From Bradyrhizobium guangxiense (lineage in GTDB: Bacteria > Pseudomonadota > Alphaproteobacteria > Rhizobiales > Xanthobacteraceae): 64,000 bases of DNA. Positions 59,138 to 64,000 of this stretch are shown here, in pieces. The notes beneath the pieces are model-generated. The model saw only the letters and a list, made by a program, of their open reading frames with translations, did no database searches and was not told the DNA's origin. Made by a program: the position numbers and the translations under genes. Where the stretch lies: NCBI RefSeq assembly GCF_004114915.1, contig NZ_CP022219.1:4184501-4248500 (forward strand), read 5' to 3'. Position 1 is the stretch's first letter; every line of letters begins with the position of its first letter.

Positions 59138-61267
59138 ATGGGCAACAGCGTCGGCCAGCGTGCATTTCAAAATGCCCGGCTTCAGAAACGACAGAAGGCC
59201 GAAGTGCTGCCGTTGCTCGGGCACGCCCTGCAATTGCACAAGATGGGTCTTTTCCCCGAAGCTCAGGCCGCTTATCGCCAACTCCTGCAGATCGCACCCA
59301 ACCAGTTCATCGCGCTGCACATGCTCGGCGTCTTGGAGTCCGATGCCAAGAATTATCAGCAGGCCGAAATCCTCTTGAACCGCGCGGTTGCCGTCGATCC
59401 GCGATCTGCCGATGCTCTTATGAGCCTGGGCGTCGCCCTTAACGGACTACGGCGTCACGACGAGGCTCGCGCGAGCTATCGGAAAGCCCTCGCCTTGCGG
59501 CCCAACCACGCCCTCGCCCTGTCCAATCTCGGCAATGCGAACGAAGCCCTCGACCTTCACGAGGAGGCGCTGAACAGCTACGACAAGGCGCTCGCACTCA
59601 ACCCAGACCTTGCCGAAGCCCATAACGGCCGGGGTTGGGCGCTCTGTCGTCTGCGCAACTATGACGAGGCCCTGGCCAGCCTGAACCGCGCGCTGTCGAT
59701 CAAGCCCGGCTATGCGTCGGCGCTCGCGAACCGTGCCACTGCATTGCGGGAACTTCAGCGATTTGACGAAGCGCTGGCAGACGGCAATCGGGCAGTCGCG
59801 CTGGCACCCGACGACGCGAATGGATGGCTCGCGCGGGCCGGTGTGCTACTCCAGATCCAGCAAATCGCGAAGGCATCGCGCGATTGCGAGCAGGCCCTCG
59901 CGCTCGCTCCCGATTCCCTTCAAGCTCACATGGTGCTGGGCCTTTGTCTCGCCGGGCTTGGCCGGGTCGAGGAAGCCCTCGCCAGCTTCGATCGAGCACT
60001 CGAGATCCAGCCCGATTTTCAGAGCGCGATCTCCAACAAGATCTTCACGCTCGATTTCATGGCGGACGCCAGTGTCGAGCAGCATCAGCAGGCGCGGCAG
60101 ATGTGGTGGGAGCGGATCGGTGCGAAGATCGCGTCAGAACAGGCAAGACCGCATGACAACAGCCGCGATCCGGATCGCCGTCTGGTGCTCGGCTATGTCT
60201 CGTCGGACTTCAACGCGCACTCGGCCGCCTTCATCTTCAAGCCGGTGCTGCAGCACCATGACCGGGCGCAGTTCGAGATCGTGTGCTATGCCTGTTCGCC
60301 GAAAGTGGACGCGACCACCAGCGAGTTTCAGGCTATCGCCGATCGCTGGCGCGACGCCTCGCAATGGACCGACGATCGCCTCGCCGCCGAGATCCGCGCC
60401 GATGGCGTCGATATCCTGATCGATCTGTCCGGCCATACCAGAGGAAACCGCCTCGGCGTATTTGCGCGCAAGCCGGCACCGATCCAGGTCCATGGCTGGG
60501 GCCACGGCACCGGAACCGGGCTGCCGACGATCGACTATCTGTTCTCGGACCCCGTCGCGATTCCCGTCGAGGTTCGGCACCTGTTCGCTGAGACGGTCGT
60601 CGACCTGCCGTGCTTCGTGACGCTGACGCCGCTACCGGCCGGAATTGCGCGGGCGCCGACCCCGGCGATCGCGAACGGCTTCGTCACCTTCGGTGTCTTC
60701 AACCGCATCAGCAAGATTTCGGACGAGGCCGCGGACGTCTGGGCCAGGATTCTCGAGCGGCTGCCGGGCTCGCGACTGCTGATCAAGGACGTTGCGCTGG
60801 ATGATCAACTGGTCCGCGACAATCTGCTGGCGCGGCTTGCGGCGTGCGGGTTGTCGGCCGAACGCGTCGATCTGCTTGGAGCCACTTTGCGGGGCGAACA
60901 TCTGGCCTCGTTCAATCGCGTCGACATCTGCCTCGACCCCTTCCCGCAGAATGGCGGCGTCAGCACGTGGGAAGCGCTGCAGATGGGCGTGCCGGTGGTC
61001 GCGAAACTCGGCAACAGCCTGCCGAGCCGCGCCGCCGCCTCCATCCTCACCGCACTCGGCCTGCCTGACTGGGTCGGGAATGACGATGAGGCCTATGCCG
61101 ACATCGCAGTCGGCCATGCCGCCAAGATCGGTGAGCTCGATCGATTGCGCCGCGACCTGCCTGGACAGATCAATGCCGCGGCCGCCGGCAACCCGGTCTC
61201 ATACGTGCAAGCCGTGGACGATGCCTATCGCGCGATGTGGCAGCGCTATTGCAACGGCGGCGCCTGA
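59138..61267 (+). CDS. TPR protein with SPINDLY/O-GlcNAc-transferase-like C-domain
   Basis: The 709-residue protein has tetratricopeptide repeats from about residue 25 to 310, for example LLNRAVAVDPRSADALMSLG. A GT41-like domain follows from about 345 to 700, with GYVSSDFNAHSAAFIFKPVL, IDLSGHTRGNRLGVFARKPAP, FGVFNRISKISDEAADVW and PFPQNGGVSTWEALQMGVPVV. Such proteins add sugars to proteins or lipids. The substrate is unknown. The usual PIQVTWLGYPGTTG segment reads PIQVHGWGHGTGTG in this copy, which may affect acceptor choice. Confidence 0.88.
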   Translation: MGNSVGQRAFQNARLQKRQKAEVLPLLGHALQLHKMGLFPEAQAAYRQLLQIAPNQFIALHMLGVLESDAKNYQQAEILLNRAVAVDPRSADALMSLGVALNGLRRHDEARASYRKALALRPNHALALSNLGNANEALDLHEEALNSYDKALALNPDLAEAHNGRGWALCRLRNYDEALASLNRALSIKPGYASALANRATALRELQRFDEALADGNRAVALAPDDANGWLARAGVLLQIQQIAKASRDCEQALALAPDSLQAHMVLGLCLAGLGRVEEALASFDRALEIQPDFQSAISNKIFTLDFMADASVEQHQQARQMWWERIGAKIASEQARPHDNSRDPDRRLVLGYVSSDFNAHSAAFIFKPVLQHHDRAQFEIVCYACSPKVDATTSEFQAIADRWRDASQWTDDRLAAEIRADGVDILIDLSGHTRGNRLGVFARKPAPIQVHGWGHGTGTGLPTIDYLFSDPVAIPVEVRHLFAETVVDLPCFVTLTPLPAGIARAPTPAIANGFVTFGVFNRISKISDEAADVWARILERLPGSRLLIKDVALDDQLVRDNLLARLAACGLSAERVDLLGATLRGEHLASFNRVDICLDPFPQNGGVSTWEALQMGVPVVAKLGNSLPSRAAASILTALGLPDWVGNDDEAYADIAVGHAAKIGELDRLRRDLPGQINAAAAGNPVSYVQAVDDAYRAMWQRYCNGGA

Positions 61268-61332
61268 TTGCCCTTCAGGCGATCACCAGAATAGCGCCTT
61301 CGCGAGACGCAGCTGCAACGGAGATATCGTAG

Positions 61333-61418
61333 CGTGGGCAAAGCGAAGCGTGCCCACGACCCTCGCAATTGGAGATAGATGGTGGGCACAGCGCGCGACG
61401 AGCGCGCCTTTGCCCACC
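61333..61418. repeat. Pair of GTGGGCA/TGCCCAC hairpins
   Basis: CGTGGGCA (61333-61340) pairs with TGCCCACG (61351-61358); then GGTGGGCA (61381-61388) pairs with TGCCCACC (61411-61418), with inner GCGCGC arms. They lie between convergent genes and may terminate both. Confidence 0.7.
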
Positions 61419-61438
61419 TTACGAGACTGCGGCTTCCT

Positions 61439-61726
61439 TCAGTGCAGCCGGAACACGCCATCCACGGCGCGCAGCTCGGCCGGCTTGATCAGCTTGGAAT
61501 GCGCCACGGTGACCGAATGGAGCGGGCCGTCGAGCTTCTCCTGCCAGAACGCCAGGAAATCCTTCAGCGCCGGAAATTTCGGAAACATGTCGTAGTTCTG
61601 CCAGACGTAAGTCTGGAGCAGCGAGGGATGGTCCGGCATCCGGTAAAGAATTTGGGCCGTCGTCAGCCCGTAGCCCAGCATCTGTTTCCGGAAATCCTCG
61701 GAAACGCCCCCACTCCGCAAGCCCAT
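61439..61726 (-). CDS. usg: Usg family protein
   Basis: The 95-residue protein matches the Usg family of alphaproteobacteria: SEDFRKQMLGYGLTTAQILYRMPDHPSLLQTYVWQNYDMFPKFPALKDFLAFWQ. The name comes from the gene near trp genes in some rhizobia; its role is unknown. ATG 61726 has a strong AAAGGAGGT. A longer frame from 61786 would add 20 residues and is rejected. Confidence 0.9.
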   Translation of the reverse strand: MGLRSGGVSEDFRKQMLGYGLTTAQILYRMPDHPSLLQTYVWQNYDMFPKFPALKDFLAFWQEKLDGPLHSVTVAHSKLIKPAELRAVDGVFRLH

Positions 61727-61989
61727 GCCAACCTCCTTTGCAGGAGCGCATTGAGGGGTGGCTTGGTCGGTGCCCCGGGGAGCCACCCGGAAACGATGCG
61801 CTCACATGAGAGAAATGTGACGCAAACTGACAATTCATCTCAAGCCCAAAAGTTTAACAAGCTGTTGAAATTCAATGCGTTAGCAGCAGAGAACGCTCCG
61901 TGCTAATACGGGTACCAAGCTCGGTTAACGATGGTCCAGCGAAGTTGGCAGAGCGCACTTCCGAGTGCTGATTTTTTTGCTACAAACCC
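61727..61989. other. Intergenic region upstream of groESL
   Basis: This stretch between usg and the groES promoter holds no recognisable gene. It contains A/T-rich segments and the leader region of usg. Confidence 0.45.
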
Positions 61990-62018
61990 TTGCCCCCGCA
62001 AAATTCCTGTCCTATTTC
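61990..62018 (+). promoter_or_regulatory. Probable housekeeping promoter of groESL
   Basis: TTGCCC (61990-61995), a 17-base spacer and TATTTC (62013-62018). The CIRCE operator begins 13 bases after the -10, so a bound repressor would block the start region. Confidence 0.5.
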
Positions 62019-62031
62019 AGCCTCGCTCGTG

Positions 62032-62058
62032 CTAGCACTCGCGGGCAACGATTGCTAA
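62032..62058 (+). promoter_or_regulatory. CIRCE operator (HrcA-binding)
   Basis: CTAGCACTC (62032-62040), nine bases, GATTGCTAA (62050-62058). The consensus is TTAGCACTC-N9-GAGTGCTAA, so each arm has one mismatch. The spacing is exact. HrcA repression of this groESL copy is inferred. Confidence 0.85.
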
Positions 62059-62102
62059 CAATCTCAAAATCCTCAACTCGTGCAAATGCTTAGGAGGACT
62101 GC

Positions 62103-62417
62103 ATGAAATTCCGTCCGCTTCACGACCGCGTCGTGGTCAAGCGCATCGACGCAGAAGAGAAGACCGCTGGCGGCATCATCATTCCCGACACTGCCAAGGA
62201 AAAGCCCTCGCAGGGCGAAGTCGTCGCCGTCGGCCCCGGTGGCCGCGACGAAGCTGGCAAGCTGATCCCGATCGACCTGAAGATCGGCGACCGCGTGCTG
62301 TTCGGCAAGTGGTCCGGCACCGAAGTCAAGATCGACGGCGAAGACCTGCTGATCATGAAGGAAAGCGACATCATGGGCGTCCTCGACGTCCCCGCTTCCA
62401 AGAAGAAGGCGGCCTAA
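62103..62417 (+). CDS. groES: Co-chaperonin GroES
   Basis: The 104-residue protein caps the GroEL ring. [46 protein letters not shown] is typical, including the mobile-loop region [22 protein letters not shown] precedes ATG 62103. It is co-transcribed with groEL, 45 bases downstream, and controlled by the CIRCE site at 62032-62058. Confidence 0.97.
   Translation: MKFRPLHDRVVVKRIDAEEKTAGGIIIPDTAKEKPSQGEVVAVGPGGRDEAGKLIPIDLKIGDRVLFGKWSGTEVKIDGEDLLIMKESDIMGVLDVPASKKKAA

Positions 62418-64000
<1,583 letters not shown>

Overview
The window is GC-rich and gene-dense, and reads as chromosomal DNA of an alphaproteobacterium, most probably Bradyrhizobium or a close relative. This rests on established knowledge: DUF3126 beside cysE, a CIRCE-type groESL operon, EcfG-type (GGAAC/CGTT) promoter motifs, RpoN (-24/-12) promoters, and families of GTCATTCCGGGGC palindromes and CATGATCCGGAAA hairpins typical of bradyrhizobial intergenic DNA. 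I recognise no insertion sequence, prophage or CRISPR array. I see one tRNA gene, and it is interrupted by a group I intron. About 62 protein genes can be supported; the first (GntR) and last (groEL) run off the window.

Layout. 0-6.4 kb: a GntR regulator diverges from a polyamine-type ABC importer operon (ATPase, Tat-exported binding protein, two permeases) that ends in a hydantoin/Asp-Glu racemase. A ureohydrolase-family gene converges on it. A textbook sigma-54 promoter precedes the importer. 6.5-13.7 kb: stress and envelope functions, namely a manganese catalase fused to a DUF892 ferritin-like domain behind an EcfG promoter, small secreted proteins, an RMF-like 54-residue protein, a PAS sensor without an output domain, and a gamma-carbonic anhydrase. 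13.9-22.7 kb: DUF3126, cysE, membrane proteins, LysR, a hydrolase, a zinc-finger protein paired with an FAD monooxygenase, and a lipoprotein. 23.1-28.1 kb: intron-bearing tRNA-Leu(UAA), an acyltransferase beside AT-richer DNA, enoyl-CoA hydratase divergent from a TetR gene across a perfect palindrome, and a Bcr/CflA exporter.

28.2-44.0 kb: a GT39-like membrane glycosyltransferase, then a large peptide/amide-scavenging locus. Two near-duplicate peptide-binding proteins face an M20 peptidase, dppB, dppC, a fused two-domain ATPase, an MlrC-type M81 peptidase, an M20 amidohydrolase, an amidase and an enoyl-CoA hydratase. A second sigma-54 promoter precedes dppB, so both ABC importers look nitrogen-controlled. 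44-49.7 kb: quinone reductase, DsbA-fold isomerase, GST, MetE-like protein, gpt and a CinA-type protein.

49.9-54.6 kb: a set of circularly permuted ATP-grasp, alpha-E, transglutaminase, AhpD-like and Anbu (proteasome-like peptidase) genes. This is a rarely characterised predicted peptide-ligation and proteolysis system and the strongest candidate here for poorly described biology. 54.7-64 kb: SDR, MFS, NupC-type transporter, a cupin with a histone-H1-like tail, a TPR/O-GlcNAc-transferase-like protein, Usg, and groES-groEL behind a CIRCE operator.

Calls are by eye from translated sequence and motifs. No database search or structure calculation was run, and start codons were chosen from ribosome-binding sites and family N-termini.
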